This document shows, piece by piece, positions 26,615-35,566 of a stretch of 64,000 nucleotides of DNA. Each line of letters starts with the position of its first letter. The stretch's first letter is position 1. Both the position numbers and the translations under genes were made by a program. Source of the DNA: Paludibacter sp. (GTDB lineage: Bacteria > Bacteroidota > Bacteroidia > Bacteroidales > Paludibacteraceae); contig JARLGX010000010.1 in NCBI GenBank assembly GCA_031292575.1, forward strand, positions 62,001-126,000, read 5' to 3'. The notes under the pieces are model-generated. The model saw only the letters and a list, made by a program, of their open reading frames with translations, was not told the origin of the DNA and ran no database searches.

Positions 26615-27712
26615 ATGAAACATAAATTTATTATCAGTGGCGGTGGTACCGGAGGACATATTTTCCCCGCAATAAGTATTGCAAATGCTTTAAAAAAACA
26701 ATTGCCTGATGCCGAAATCCTTTTTGTTGGGGCTCTTGGCCGAATGGAAATGGAGCGGGTCCCGGCAGCAGGTTATCCCATCGAAGGCTTGCCCGTGAGT
26801 GGTTTCGATAGAAAAAACATGCTTCGAAATATAAAAGTATTGTGGAATTTAGGTCGGAGTTTAATATTAGCCCGTCGGATTATTAATCGTTTTAAACCGG
26901 ATGTGACAATTGGTGTTGGTGGCTATGCCAGTGCTCCAATTCTTCGGGCTGCATCGACATTTGGTGTGCCAACCGTTATTCAGGAACAAAATTCGTATGC
27001 CGGTGTTACCAATAAATTATTAGCAAAAAAGGCAAAATGTATTTGTGTGGCTTACGAAGGTATGGATCGATTTTTTCCAAAAGATAAAATTGTACTCACG
27101 GGAAACCCTGTTCGGCAAGATTTGTTTTCGGTTGCTCCAAAAACTCCTGAAGCATATACTTTCTTCGGATTAAACCCCAAAATGAAAACAATTTTGGTTG
27201 TGGGAGGAAGTTTGGGAGCGCGAACAATTAATCAAAGCCTAATTGCCAACTTGGGTAAATTAGCTAAAGCTGATATTCAGGTAATTTGGCAGACAGGTAA
27301 AATTTACATTGACAGTGCCCGTAAAGCAGCTGAACCTTTTGTATCGCCGAACTTGATTGTCACTGATTTTGTTTCGCGTATGGATTTGGCTTATTCAATT
27401 GCGGATTTGGTGGTTTCGCGCGCCGGAGCAAGTTCCATCTCAGAATTGTGTCTGCTTGCTAAACCGGTAATTCTAATTCCTTCTCCCAATGTGGCTGAAG
27501 ATCATCAAACGCAAAATGCATTGGCTTTGGTAAGAAAAGATGCTGCTGTGATGATAAAAGATATTGATGCAAAAGAACAATTAGTCGATAAAGCATTAGA
27601 ATTAATAAATAATGAGGCCGAATTAAAAAAAATGAGTGAGAATATTATCAAACTTGCAGAAAATGACTCGGCAGATAGGATTGCAAAAGAAATAATGAAA
27701 CTAACTCATTAA
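26615..27712 (+). CDS. murG: UDP-GlcNAc:lipid I GlcNAc transferase
   Basis: 365 residues from the ATG at 26615; an earlier in-frame ATG at 26585 adds ten unrelated residues. MurG converts lipid I to lipid II at the inner face of the membrane. N-terminal GGGTGGHIFPAISIANAL binds the lipid phosphate, GVGGYASAPILRAA and QEQNSYAGVTNKLLA are typical, and VVGGSLGARTINQS plus SRAGASSISELCLLAKPVILIPSP form the UDP-GlcNAc site of the C-terminal GT-B lobe. Confidence 0.95.
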   Translation: MKHKFIISGGGTGGHIFPAISIANALKKQLPDAEILFVGALGRMEMERVPAAGYPIEGLPVSGFDRKNMLRNIKVLWNLGRSLILARRIINRFKPDVTIGVGGYASAPILRAASTFGVPTVIQEQNSYAGVTNKLLAKKAKCICVAYEGMDRFFPKDKIVLTGNPVRQDLFSVAPKTPEAYTFFGLNPKMKTILVVGGSLGARTINQSLIANLGKLAKADIQVIWQTGKIYIDSARKAAEPFVSPNLIVTDFVSRMDLAYSIADLVVSRAGASSISELCLLAKPVILIPSPNVAEDHQTQNALALVRKDAAVMIKDIDAKEQLVDKALELINNEAELKKMSENIIKLAENDSADRIAKEIMKLTH

Positions 27713-27793
27713 TTGTCAATTATTAATTTCCAAAAAATATTGGATTAATGATTAAAAATAATGGATAATTAAGAAATTCGCAATAGAACCAAC

Positions 27794-29176
27794 ATGAATA
27801 AATTTACTAAATATTATTTTTTAGGAATTGGTGGAATAGGAATGAGTGCTCTTGCTCGTTATTTCCATACAAAAGGCTTTCAGGTTGCCGGGTACGACCG
27901 TACTGAAACAAAACTGACATCTAATTTGATTACAGAAGGAATAAAAGTTAGTTTTGATGAAAATGTTGATGAAATTCCTTTTGTTTATAAAAGAGCAGAA
28001 GATACCTTGGTTGTACTTACACCGGCAATTCCTGAGAATCATCCTCAATTAAAATATTTTCAAGAGCATAATTTTACGATTCAAAAAAGAGCTCAGGTTT
28101 TGGGGGATATAACACGTCAAAATAAAGCAATCTGTATTGCCGGAACGCATGGAAAGACTACAACTTCCACAATTACTGCACATTTACTTTATCAATCGCA
28201 AGTTTCGTGCAATGCTTTTTTGGGCGGAATAGCTAATAATTATAACACGAACTTACTTCTTTCTGTTGAAAGTAATTTAGTTGTAATTGAAGCTGATGAA
28301 TATGACCGTTCGTTTCATCAACTTTCGCCCTACATGGCCGTAATCACTTCTGCCGATCCTGATCATTTGGATATTTATGGAACTGCTGAAGCTTTTCGTG
28401 AAAGTTTTGAACATTTCACGTCATTAATTCGTCCCGGTGGTGCTTTGATTATGCGAAAAGGAATAGACATTGTTCCTCAGTTGCAAAAAGGAGTGAAGCT
28501 TTATACTTATTCAATGGATGACGGTGGGGATTTTTATGCAGATAATATCCGAACTGTAAATGCAGAAATACACTTTGATTTTGTGACTCCAAACGATCGT
28601 ATTTTCGATGTCCGATTGGGTGTTCCGGTTAGAATTAACGTCGAAAATAGTGTGGCAGCTATGGCTCTGGCGTGGTTAAATGGAGTTACTCCGGAGGAGT
28701 TGCGTACAGGAATATCTTCTTTTTCAGGAATATATCGTAGGTTTAATGTGGTTTTTAAATCAGATAAAATTGTGTATATGGACGATTATGCACATCATCC
28801 CAGCGAATTGAAAGCAAGTATTTCTTCTATTCGGAGTTTATATCCCGGACGTAAAATTACAGGCGTTTTTCAACCGCATCTTTATACCCGAACCCGCGAT
28901 TTTGCACCTGCATTTGCAGAAGCACTGTCGCTACTCGATGAATTAATATTGCTTGATATATATCCGGCTCGCGAATTGGCTATTGAAGGTGTTGATTCAG
29001 GGCTTATTTTACGTGATGTTAAACTGAAAAACAAAACTTTGTGTAGCAAGGAAAATCTATTACCTTTGCTGAAAGAAAAGGACTTGGAAGTTTTGGTAAC
29101 ATTTGGAGCAGGAGACATTGATAAAATGGTGCCGATGATTAAAGAACAACTTAAAAAATTGACAATTGGTAATTGA
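27794..29176 (+). CDS. murC: UDP-N-acetylmuramate:L-alanine ligase
   Basis: 460 residues. First Mur ligase; it adds L-alanine to UDP-MurNAc. FLGIGGIGMSALARYFHTKG is the UDP-binding start, IAGTHGKTTTSTITAHLL the P-loop, EADEYDRSFHQL the Mg site, and YMDDYAHHPSELKASISS begins the C-terminal domain. Standard length. murF and ddl are not in this cluster, as is usual in Bacteroidota. Confidence 0.95.
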   Translation: MNKFTKYYFLGIGGIGMSALARYFHTKGFQVAGYDRTETKLTSNLITEGIKVSFDENVDEIPFVYKRAEDTLVVLTPAIPENHPQLKYFQEHNFTIQKRAQVLGDITRQNKAICIAGTHGKTTTSTITAHLLYQSQVSCNAFLGGIANNYNTNLLLSVESNLVVIEADEYDRSFHQLSPYMAVITSADPDHLDIYGTAEAFRESFEHFTSLIRPGGALIMRKGIDIVPQLQKGVKLYTYSMDDGGDFYADNIRTVNAEIHFDFVTPNDRIFDVRLGVPVRINVENSVAAMALAWLNGVTPEELRTGISSFSGIYRRFNVVFKSDKIVYMDDYAHHPSELKASISSIRSLYPGRKITGVFQPHLYTRTRDFAPAFAEALSLLDELILLDIYPARELAIEGVDSGLILRDVKLKNKTLCSKENLLPLLKEKDLEVLVTFGAGDIDKMVPMIKEQLKKLTIGN

Positions 29177-29193
29177 CAATTTAAAAAAGATAT

Positions 29194-29997
29194 ATGAAAC
29201 CCATTTGGAAATACATTTTGATTACTTTCTTTGCCTTATTGGTTTTGGGGTATGTTGGATTTTCAATATGGTATTTTTCGGGTAGGGAGAAGGAAAATGT
29301 ATGTCGAAAACTGGAAATTATTTTGGCTGATAGTGCTAATATCCAGTTAGTAACTCAAACTGATATTGCAAAAATACTTGAAGACAACGATTTAAATCCG
29401 TTAGGTAAAACAATCAAGTATATTAGTACAGAATCAATTGAAGAAGTTTTGCACAAAAATCCGATGCTTAAAGCTGTGGAATGTTACAAAACACCTTCAG
29501 GTATTGTAAACGTTAGAATTTTGCAACGCTGTCCGAAATTTCGTGTGGTAGGATTTAAAAGTTATTATATTGATGTTGATCGAAAGCCTTTGCCTGTTTC
29601 GGCAAATTATGCTGCTTATGTGCCGGTAGTTTCGGGTAGGGTAACGTATTCATTTGCAACTGGTAAACTTTTTGATTTTGTGTCATTTATAGCCGACAAT
29701 CCATTTTGGAATGCACAGATAGAACAGATTTATGTTTGTAACGATTTAAAAATAGAACTAGTTCCACGTGTAGGAGATGCAATTATTGTGTTAGGATCGT
29801 TAGAAAATTATGAGGCAAAACTTGAAAAATTACATCAATTATATGTTAAAGGGTTTAATATCCTTGGTTGGAATAAATACAAAGTTATTGATTTAGAATA
29901 TGAAAATCAGGTGGTTTGTAGCAAAATTAGTCAGCAAGCTGAAAGAACCCAATTAATCAATGAAAAAAAGGATAGTATTATTGCCAGTAAATTATGA
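29194..29997 (+). CDS. ftsQ: cell division protein FtsQ
   Basis: 267 residues; recognised mainly by topology and by position between murC and ftsA. A short cytoplasmic start, one membrane segment (residues 4-27, ILITFFALLVLGYVGFSIWY), then a POTRA-like region (LVTQTDIAKILEDNDLNPLGK ... VECYKTPSGIVNVRILQRCP) and a beta domain. FtsQ links early and late division proteins through FtsL and FtsB. Its stop overlaps the ftsA start by 4 bases (ATGA), implying coupled translation. Confidence 0.88.
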   Translation: MKPIWKYILITFFALLVLGYVGFSIWYFSGREKENVCRKLEIILADSANIQLVTQTDIAKILEDNDLNPLGKTIKYISTESIEEVLHKNPMLKAVECYKTPSGIVNVRILQRCPKFRVVGFKSYYIDVDRKPLPVSANYAAYVPVVSGRVTYSFATGKLFDFVSFIADNPFWNAQIEQIYVCNDLKIELVPRVGDAIIVLGSLENYEAKLEKLHQLYVKGFNILGWNKYKVIDLEYENQVVCSKISQQAERTQLINEKKDSIIASKL

Positions 29998-31259
29998 TTT
30001 CAAATAAACTTATAGCTATAGATTTCGGGAGTACACGAATTTCTGCCATGGCAGCTGAAGTTCTGGAAAGCGGCGAATTAAAAATATTCTCCGAGGAATC
30101 GAAAATATCCGACGATGTAAGATGGGGTATAGTGGAAAAACCTTCTGGTGCATCTTTTAAAGTAAATGAATTACTTAAATTGCTGAAAAATAGTGCAAAA
30201 ATTCCAGATATATCTAATGTTTCGGTTAGTGTTGGTGCCAAAAGCATGAAACAAATATCAGTTTCCATCAGTAGATTTGTGGGAAAACCCAATATCGTGA
30301 CTGAAAATTTATTATCAGAGATGATGGAAGAATGTGAGCGAAAATTACAACTACCCGAAACAACTATTTTCGATGTTATTCCTGTTTCATATTTGCTTGA
30401 TGGTAAACGGTTGGATGAACCTGTAGGTCAGACAGCAAATCAGATTAGTGCCAATTATCATGTTATTTTGGGAAATTCAATTATTAAATCCGAGCTTGAA
30501 CGCTGTTTTGACCGAACCGGAATTATGCTGGAATATAGTCCGTTAGCTGCAGAAGCAATTTCTATAGTTGTGACTGAAGAGCAGGAACGCGAAATAGGTT
30601 GCGCGCTTATTAATTTTGGAGCTACTACCACAACGTTAGCTGTATATCATGATGGAATTTTGCAAAACTTGTTAGTAATTCCATTAGGAGCTAAAAATAT
30701 AACCAAAGATATTCAAGAATTAGGAATTAACGAGGCAAATGCAGAGCGATTAAAATGCCTTAAAGGATCTGCATTGGAATCGATGGTTAATGAACCAATG
30801 TATATTCAAATTGCTTCGGTTGAGGAAGGCGAACCACCAGTAAAAATTTCAACTAAGTTTCTGGCAACAATTATCGAAGCAAGATTGGATGAAATTATGC
30901 AACCGATTTTTGATGTAATATCTAAATTGACTTTTAACTTGGAAGCTGGTATTGTAATTACAGGTGGAGGGTCAAAGTTGAAAAATATTATTGAATTTAT
31001 TGCCGAAAAAACAGGCATTTATGCTCGTTTCGGTGATCATTCGGAATGGCTTTCGAGCGATACAAACGAAAAGTATCATAACCCAATTTATGCGCAGTTG
31101 GTGGGAACTATTCTCCTCACTCACGAATTCAGGAAAGAACATCCGATTGAAGAAACTGTTTTAAAACCAGAGAAAGCACCAAAAATTAAGAAATCAATAG
31201 GGGAGAAACTTACTAATCGGTTCTTCGATTTTTTCAATGATGACAATAAACTTAATTAG
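29994..31259 (+). CDS. ftsA: cell division protein FtsA
   Basis: 421 residues, actin-like ATPase that anchors FtsZ to the membrane. N-terminal LIAIDFGSTRISAMAAEV is the phosphate-1 motif, NFGATTTTLAVYHDG the phosphate-2 motif, and IVITGGGSKLKNIIEF the adenosine motif. The C-terminal end (KKSIGEKLTNRFFDFFND) fits the amphipathic membrane-targeting helix. Overlaps ftsQ by 4 bases; ftsZ follows after 54 bases. Confidence 0.93.
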   Translation: MISNKLIAIDFGSTRISAMAAEVLESGELKIFSEESKISDDVRWGIVEKPSGASFKVNELLKLLKNSAKIPDISNVSVSVGAKSMKQISVSISRFVGKPNIVTENLLSEMMEECERKLQLPETTIFDVIPVSYLLDGKRLDEPVGQTANQISANYHVILGNSIIKSELERCFDRTGIMLEYSPLAAEAISIVVTEEQEREIGCALINFGATTTTLAVYHDGILQNLLVIPLGAKNITKDIQELGINEANAERLKCLKGSALESMVNEPMYIQIASVEEGEPPVKISTKFLATIIEARLDEIMQPIFDVISKLTFNLEAGIVITGGGSKLKNIIEFIAEKTGIYARFGDHSEWLSSDTNEKYHNPIYAQLVGTILLTHEFRKEHPIEETVLKPEKAPKIKKSIGEKLTNRFFDFFNDDNKLN

Positions 31260-31313
31260 TTTAAGTTTTTGTAGCAACAGTAAAAATGTAATCGTAAATT
31301 ATATTATAAAGAT

Positions 31314-32621
31314 ATGGGATATTTAGACGAAAACTTGCCTTTGGAATTGCCACTTGTTGACAGTTCTATTATTAAAGTTATTGGCGTAGGCGGAGGTGGT
31401 GGAAATGCTGTTAATCACATGTATCGTCAGGGAATAACCGATGTGTCGTTTGTGGTTTGCAATACTGATAATCAGGCATTACGCAAATCGCCGGTTCCAA
31501 TTAAAATCCAGTTGGGTGCCGACACTACCGAAGGATTAGGTGCAGGTGGTAAACCTGAGGTTGCCCGTAAGGCTGCTGAAGAAACCATAGATAAAATAAA
31601 AGATTTGTTGAAAGATAATACCAAAATGGTTTTCATTACTGCCGGCATGGGTGGTGGAACCGGAACAGGGGCTTCGCCAGTTGTGGCAAAAGTAGCCCAT
31701 GATTTGGGGATTCTAACCGTTGGCATTGTAACCATTCCGTTTGCTTTCGAAGGAAACATGAAAATTAGACAAGCATTAGAAGGTGTTGCTGCACTGAGCG
31801 AACATGTTGATGCTATTTTGGTGATAAACAATGAAAAGTTAAAACAAATTTATCCTGATTTGGAACTTTCTAATGCTTTTGCAAAAGCAGATGATGTGTT
31901 GTCAAACGCAGCCAAAGCCATTGCTGAAATAATTACCATCGAAGGTTATATAAATATTGACTTTGCGGATGTCTTCAGCACAATGAAAGATGGAAATGTG
32001 GCAATTATGAACACAGGCTATGCATCGGGCGAAAAACGAATTACAAAAGCCATTGAAGATGCTTTGAACTCACCATTACTTAATACCAACGATGTGAGCG
32101 GAGCCAGCAAAATATTACTAAGTCTTTATTGCTCCAATTCTGACCAAATTAGAATGGAAGAAGTTGAGGAGATACATAACTTTATGTCAAATGTGGGTGA
32201 GAATGTGGAAGTTATTTGGGGTGCCGGTTTTGATGAAGAGTTGAAAGATAAAGTAAAAATAACCTTGATTGCAACAGGTTTCGATGTCAGCGATATTCCG
32301 GGTATGCCGGCAAGCATTGCAAAGGCGCATAAGCCGAAACCAGCAATGAGCCCTGAAGCCTCAAGATTTTTTGAAACACAAAAAAAAGAAAGTGAACCGG
32401 TAATTGAACCAATTGAGGAAATTGTTGACACTGAACCCGTAAAACCAAATCTTGAAAAAACATATGAGAAATATTATGGAAATTCGGTTCAACAGGATAA
32501 AGAACCGTTGCCGGAAGCAGAACCGGAACTTCCGATTTTTACGTTAGATGACCTTGAAGATGAAACCACATTGAAAAACGTTGAAAATATTCCCGCTTGG
32601 AAACGAAAATTGATGAAATAA
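31314..32621 (+). CDS. ftsZ: cell division GTPase FtsZ
   Basis: 435 residues, tubulin-like GTPase that forms the division ring. Visible: IKVIGVGGGGGNAVNHMYRQ, the GTP signature GMGGGTGTGASPVVAKVA, and the synergy-loop region NINFADVFSTMKDGNVAIMN-type sequence (here INIDFADVF). A disordered acidic linker (about residues 345-420, rich in Glu and Pro) leads to the C-terminal peptide NIPAWKRKLMK, which should contact FtsA. Usual length for Bacteroidota. Confidence 0.96.
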   Translation: MGYLDENLPLELPLVDSSIIKVIGVGGGGGNAVNHMYRQGITDVSFVVCNTDNQALRKSPVPIKIQLGADTTEGLGAGGKPEVARKAAEETIDKIKDLLKDNTKMVFITAGMGGGTGTGASPVVAKVAHDLGILTVGIVTIPFAFEGNMKIRQALEGVAALSEHVDAILVINNEKLKQIYPDLELSNAFAKADDVLSNAAKAIAEIITIEGYINIDFADVFSTMKDGNVAIMNTGYASGEKRITKAIEDALNSPLLNTNDVSGASKILLSLYCSNSDQIRMEEVEEIHNFMSNVGENVEVIWGAGFDEELKDKVKITLIATGFDVSDIPGMPASIAKAHKPKPAMSPEASRFFETQKKESEPVIEPIEEIVDTEPVKPNLEKTYEKYYGNSVQQDKEPLPEAEPELPIFTLDDLEDETTLKNVENIPAWKRKLMK

Positions 32622-32685
32622 TAATATGTTAATATGATAATGAATGGATAGTTCAATTAATCAATTAACGAATAACCCAACATAA

Positions 32686-33144
32686 ATGGACGAACTATTT
32701 GATAGAGTAAGCGGCGATATAAAAGTCGCAATGTTAGCACGCGACAAAGTGGCATTAGAAGCTATTCGTGGAATTAAAAAAGAGTTTTTAGAAGCTAAAA
32801 CTTCGAAGGGCTCTGACGGAACTTTACCCGAAGAGGTAGCTGTGAAAATTCTTCAAAAGATGATAAAGCAACGGAAAGAATCGGCTCAAATCTATAAAGA
32901 TCAAGATAGAGCAGATTTAGCCGAAAACGAACTTGCTGAAGTAGCGGTTATTGAACGCTATCTGCCAGCTCAAATGACTGACTCTGAACTTGAAGTAGCT
33001 ATCGCAAGTATAATTTCCCAGATTGGAGCTTCTGGTCTGCAGGATTTAGGAAAAGTAATGGGAGTAGCTAGCAAACAACTTGCAGGTAAAACAGAAGGAC
33101 GCTTGATTTCTGAAAAAGTAAAAGCGTTGTTGGCAAAGCAATAA
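32686..33144 (+). CDS. YqeY-like (GatB/YqeY domain) protein
   Basis: 152 residues, a single YqeY domain: DIKVAMLARDKVALEAIRGIKKEF at the N-terminus and a C-terminal IGASGLQDLGKVMGVASKQLAGKTEGRLISEKVKALL resembling the tRNA-binding tail of GatB. Such free domains may interact with tRNA or mischarged aminoacyl-tRNA, but a role is not established. It regularly follows ftsZ in Bacteroidota, and here it ends the dcw transcript at a terminator. Confidence 0.85.
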   Translation: MDELFDRVSGDIKVAMLARDKVALEAIRGIKKEFLEAKTSKGSDGTLPEEVAVKILQKMIKQRKESAQIYKDQDRADLAENELAEVAVIERYLPAQMTDSELEVAIASIISQIGASGLQDLGKVMGVASKQLAGKTEGRLISEKVKALLAKQ

Positions 33145-33171
33145 AAAAACAAAATAAAAACTTTTAGAGAT

Positions 33172-33209
33172 AACTCTCGTATTTCAACTTGAAATGCGGG
33201 AGTTTTTTT
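33172..33209 (+). terminator. dcw cluster terminator
   Basis: AACTCTCGTATTTC (from 33172) pairs with GAAATGCGGGAGTT (33191-33204) with two G-T or mismatched positions, followed by seven T/A bases. It isolates the dcw cluster from kdp. Confidence 0.85.
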
Positions 33210-33275
33210 ATGAACATTACGAGATGTTGTTATAAGTACCTATTTGTAAGGATAATACAAATACAACAATAACTC

Positions 33276-33292
33276 TTTATAAAATCTTTACA
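33276..33292 (+). promoter_or_regulatory. candidate KdpE box 1 of the kdp operon
   Basis: TTTATA-AAATC-TTTACA, a 6-5-6 arrangement. The E. coli KdpE site at the kdp promoter has the same two half sites, TTTATA and TTTACA, separated by five bases. It lies 43 bases upstream of the -7 element at 33335. Confidence 0.7.
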
Positions 33293-33307
33293 CATAATGC
33301 TAAGAAC

Positions 33308-33324
33308 CTTATAAAAACATTACA
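33308..33324 (+). promoter_or_regulatory. candidate KdpE box 2 of the kdp operon
   Basis: CTTATA-AAAAC-ATTACA: the same 6-5-6 layout with one mismatch in each half site, exactly 32 bases (about three helical turns) downstream of box 1, and directly upstream of the -7 element. Confidence 0.6.
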
Positions 33325-33334
33325 GATTATAAGA

Positions 33335-33342
33335 TATTTTTG
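33335..33342 (+). promoter_or_regulatory. -7 element of the kdp operon
   Basis: TATTTTTG, followed by CAACG. No TTTG is found at the -33 position, which agrees with an activator-dependent promoter. The transcript would have a leader of about 130 bases before the first gene at 33481. Confidence 0.6.
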
Positions 33343-33480
33343 CAACGTATAAATGTTGTACTAGAAATTGGAATTAGATATTTCGAATAATTTTTATTCT
33401 TACTTTTAAAAAGAAACTGATTGTTTTTAAATGACAGTATATAAGTCAACTACAAGAATAATATTTAATCAATAAAAATT

Positions 33481-33684
33481 ATGAACTCAACCATTTTATT
33501 AGGCCTCGAAATTCTGGGAGGTATTGTTTTACTGGCGGTATTAGTATTTGCGCTTTCAAAGGCATTTAAGTACGATTTGTTTTACGACAGTAAGTTAGGA
33601 AATGAAGATGAAGGTGCTGATCTGACAACAAAAAAAGAAAATACAACAAAAGATGATGAAATCAAAAATCATTCGTCAATTTAA
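33481..33684 (+). CDS. 67-residue single-span membrane peptide, first gene of the kdp operon
   Basis: I do not recognise this protein. An N-terminal membrane segment (LGLEILGGIVLLAVLVFAL, residues 6-25) is followed by ALSKAFKYDLFYDSKLGNED and a strongly charged, Glu/Asp/Lys-rich tail, with a probable N-out/C-in orientation because the first positive residues follow the segment. It is 13 bases upstream of a genuine kdpF, so it is not KdpF itself, although it has a similar single-helix design. Its position under the kdp promoter suggests a small accessory or regulatory peptide of the Kdp complex; this is inference. The ATG at 33481 follows an AT-rich leader without Shine-Dalgarno sequence. Confidence 0.7.
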   Translation: MNSTILLGLEILGGIVLLAVLVFALSKAFKYDLFYDSKLGNEDEGADLTTKKENTTKDDEIKNHSSI

Positions 33685-33697
33685 ACAATCGAATTAT

Positions 33698-33829
33698 ATG
33701 AAAACAATTCTTTTAATGGTACCAACAACCGAAACGAGCAGCACTATTGGCTATATTATCGGGGCAATCATAGCTGTGGCTATACTGGGTTATTTGATTT
33801 ACTCATTGATTAAACCTGAGAAATTTTAA
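33698..33829 (+). CDS. kdpF: potassium-transporting ATPase subunit KdpF
   Basis: 43 residues from ATG 33698 to TAA 33827-33829. After a polar start (MKTILLMVPTTETSST) one helix (IGYIIGAIIAVAILGYLIYS) ends with SLIKPEKF, which fits the conserved KdpF ending (Y-x-L-x-x-P-E-K-F). KdpF stabilises the KdpABC complex in the membrane. The N-terminal extension before the helix is longer than in the 29-residue E. coli protein. Between the 67-residue peptide and kdpA. Confidence 0.85.
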   Translation: MKTILLMVPTTETSSTIGYIIGAIIAVAILGYLIYSLIKPEKF

Positions 33830-33859
33830 AAGAAATCTAATTTTTAATAAAACGAATCT

Positions 33860-35554
33860 ATGTTCACAACTTATGATTTTTTGCAAATTGTTATTTTTCT
33901 CGGATTACTCATTGGCTTAACGCCTATTCTGGGAAATTATATGTACAAGGTGTTTACGGGAGAAAAACACTTAATGTCAGCACCATTTGGTTGGCTCGAA
34001 CGATTGACATATAAACTTGTCGGTGTTGATGCTACTGAAGAAACAAACTGGAAAAGCTACACTTTCGGGTTGTTATTATTTAATTTAATCGGTTTTTTGT
34101 TTGTATTTATCATTCAGCTTATACAGGCTTTTTTGCCAATGAATCCGGCTCATTTACCTAATGTTTCGTGGCATTTGGCTTTCAACACGGCTGTAAGTTT
34201 TATAACCAATACCAACTGGCAAAGTTATAGCGGCGAAACCTCGTTGAGCTATCTTGTACAAATGCTGGGACTTACCGTTCAGAATTTTGTGAGCGCTGCC
34301 ACCGGAATTGCCGTATTGATGGCCCTTATCAAAGGACTTTCACGCAAGACTACTGACAAACTTGGAAATTTCTGGGTGGATTTAACCCGTTCAACTTTGT
34401 ATGTGCTTTTACCGTTATCCATTTTATTTGCCGTTTTTTTGGTCGGTCAAGGTGTAATCCAAAACTTTGATACGTATCAAACCGCTCATACCCTTCAGGG
34501 AACCGAACAAGTTCTTCCTATGGGTCCGGCAGCTTCTCAAATTGCGATTAAACAACTTGGTACAAATGGTGGTGGTTTTTTCAATGCGAACAGTGCCCAT
34601 CCGTTTGAAAACCCGACACCGTTGAGTAACCTGCTTGAAATGCTGGCTATTCTGCTGATTCCTGCCGGTTTGACTTTTACTTACGGAAAAATGGTTGGTT
34701 CCAAAAAACAGGGATGGACAATCTTTACCGTCATGTTTATTTTACTGGTGGTAGGATTATCCATTTCGCTGTATTCGGAATATGCTGCAAATCCGATTTT
34801 CGGTCATTTACCACTGATGGAAGGAAAAGAAACCCGTTTCGGAATTACCAACAGCGTAATTTGGTCAACTTCCACCTCGGCGGCATCCAATGGATCTGTG
34901 ATTGCCATGCACGACAGTTTATCGCCGCTTGCCGGAATGGTAGCCATGATCAATCTCATGCTGGGTGAAGTAATCTTTGGCGGTGTAGGTGCCGGAATAT
35001 ACGGTATGGTGGTATTTATCATCCTCACTGTATTTATTGCCGGGTTGATGGTAGGACGTACGCCTGAATATCTGGGTAAAAAAGTGGAAAGATTTGAAGT
35101 AACAATGGCTATTATTGCTAATGTAATTACCTCTTTTGCAATTCTGTTATTTACAGCTTGGGCTGCGGTCAGTACGCTTGGTCTATCAAGTCTCAACAAT
35201 GCCGGACCTCATGGATTTTCTGAAATTTTATACGCTTTCAGCTCTGCCGCCGGAAACAACGGAAGTGCATTTGCCGGATTAAATGCCAATACGGTTTTTT
35301 ATAATTTGCTTCTCGGATTTGGAATGCTTATTGGACGATTTGGAGTAATCATACCGATTATGGCTATTGCCGGAAGTATGGCAAAAAAGAAAATCACACC
35401 TGTTTCTGCCGGAACTTTTCAAACAGATAACTGGCTATTTATATCGTTGTTAATTGGCGTTATACTTATTGTTGGTGGATTGACCTATTTCCCGGCCTTA
35501 TCACTTGGACCAATTGTAGAACATATATTAATGAATAGTGGAATTACATTTTAA
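33860..35554 (+). CDS. kdpA: potassium-transporting ATPase subunit KdpA
   Basis: 564 residues, the channel-like, potassium-selective subunit with about ten membrane segments. Four selectivity-filter-like repeats are expected; visible ones include FNTAVSFITNTNWQSYSGE, QLGTNGGGFFNANSAHPFENP, and SSAAGNNGSAFAGLN. It is near the length of the E. coli protein (557). It takes potassium from the periplasm and passes it to KdpB. Follows kdpF by 30 bases and precedes kdpB by 12. Confidence 0.96.
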   Translation: MFTTYDFLQIVIFLGLLIGLTPILGNYMYKVFTGEKHLMSAPFGWLERLTYKLVGVDATEETNWKSYTFGLLLFNLIGFLFVFIIQLIQAFLPMNPAHLPNVSWHLAFNTAVSFITNTNWQSYSGETSLSYLVQMLGLTVQNFVSAATGIAVLMALIKGLSRKTTDKLGNFWVDLTRSTLYVLLPLSILFAVFLVGQGVIQNFDTYQTAHTLQGTEQVLPMGPAASQIAIKQLGTNGGGFFNANSAHPFENPTPLSNLLEMLAILLIPAGLTFTYGKMVGSKKQGWTIFTVMFILLVVGLSISLYSEYAANPIFGHLPLMEGKETRFGITNSVIWSTSTSAASNGSVIAMHDSLSPLAGMVAMINLMLGEVIFGGVGAGIYGMVVFIILTVFIAGLMVGRTPEYLGKKVERFEVTMAIIANVITSFAILLFTAWAAVSTLGLSSLNNAGPHGFSEILYAFSSAAGNNGSAFAGLNANTVFYNLLLGFGMLIGRFGVIIPIMAIAGSMAKKKITPVSAGTFQTDNWLFISLLIGVILIVGGLTYFPALSLGPIVEHILMNSGITF

Positions 35555-35566
35555 TATCTTAGAACA

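Noticed and set aside
17102-33144. Absence of murF and ddl in the dcw cluster as a possible deletion.
   Set aside because: This gene order is the normal Bacteroidota arrangement; these genes are elsewhere in such genomes.
33431-33475. A 14-codon frame in the kdp leader ending 5 bases before the 67-residue gene.
   Set aside because: No residue bias and no alternative hairpins; likely chance in AT-rich DNA.
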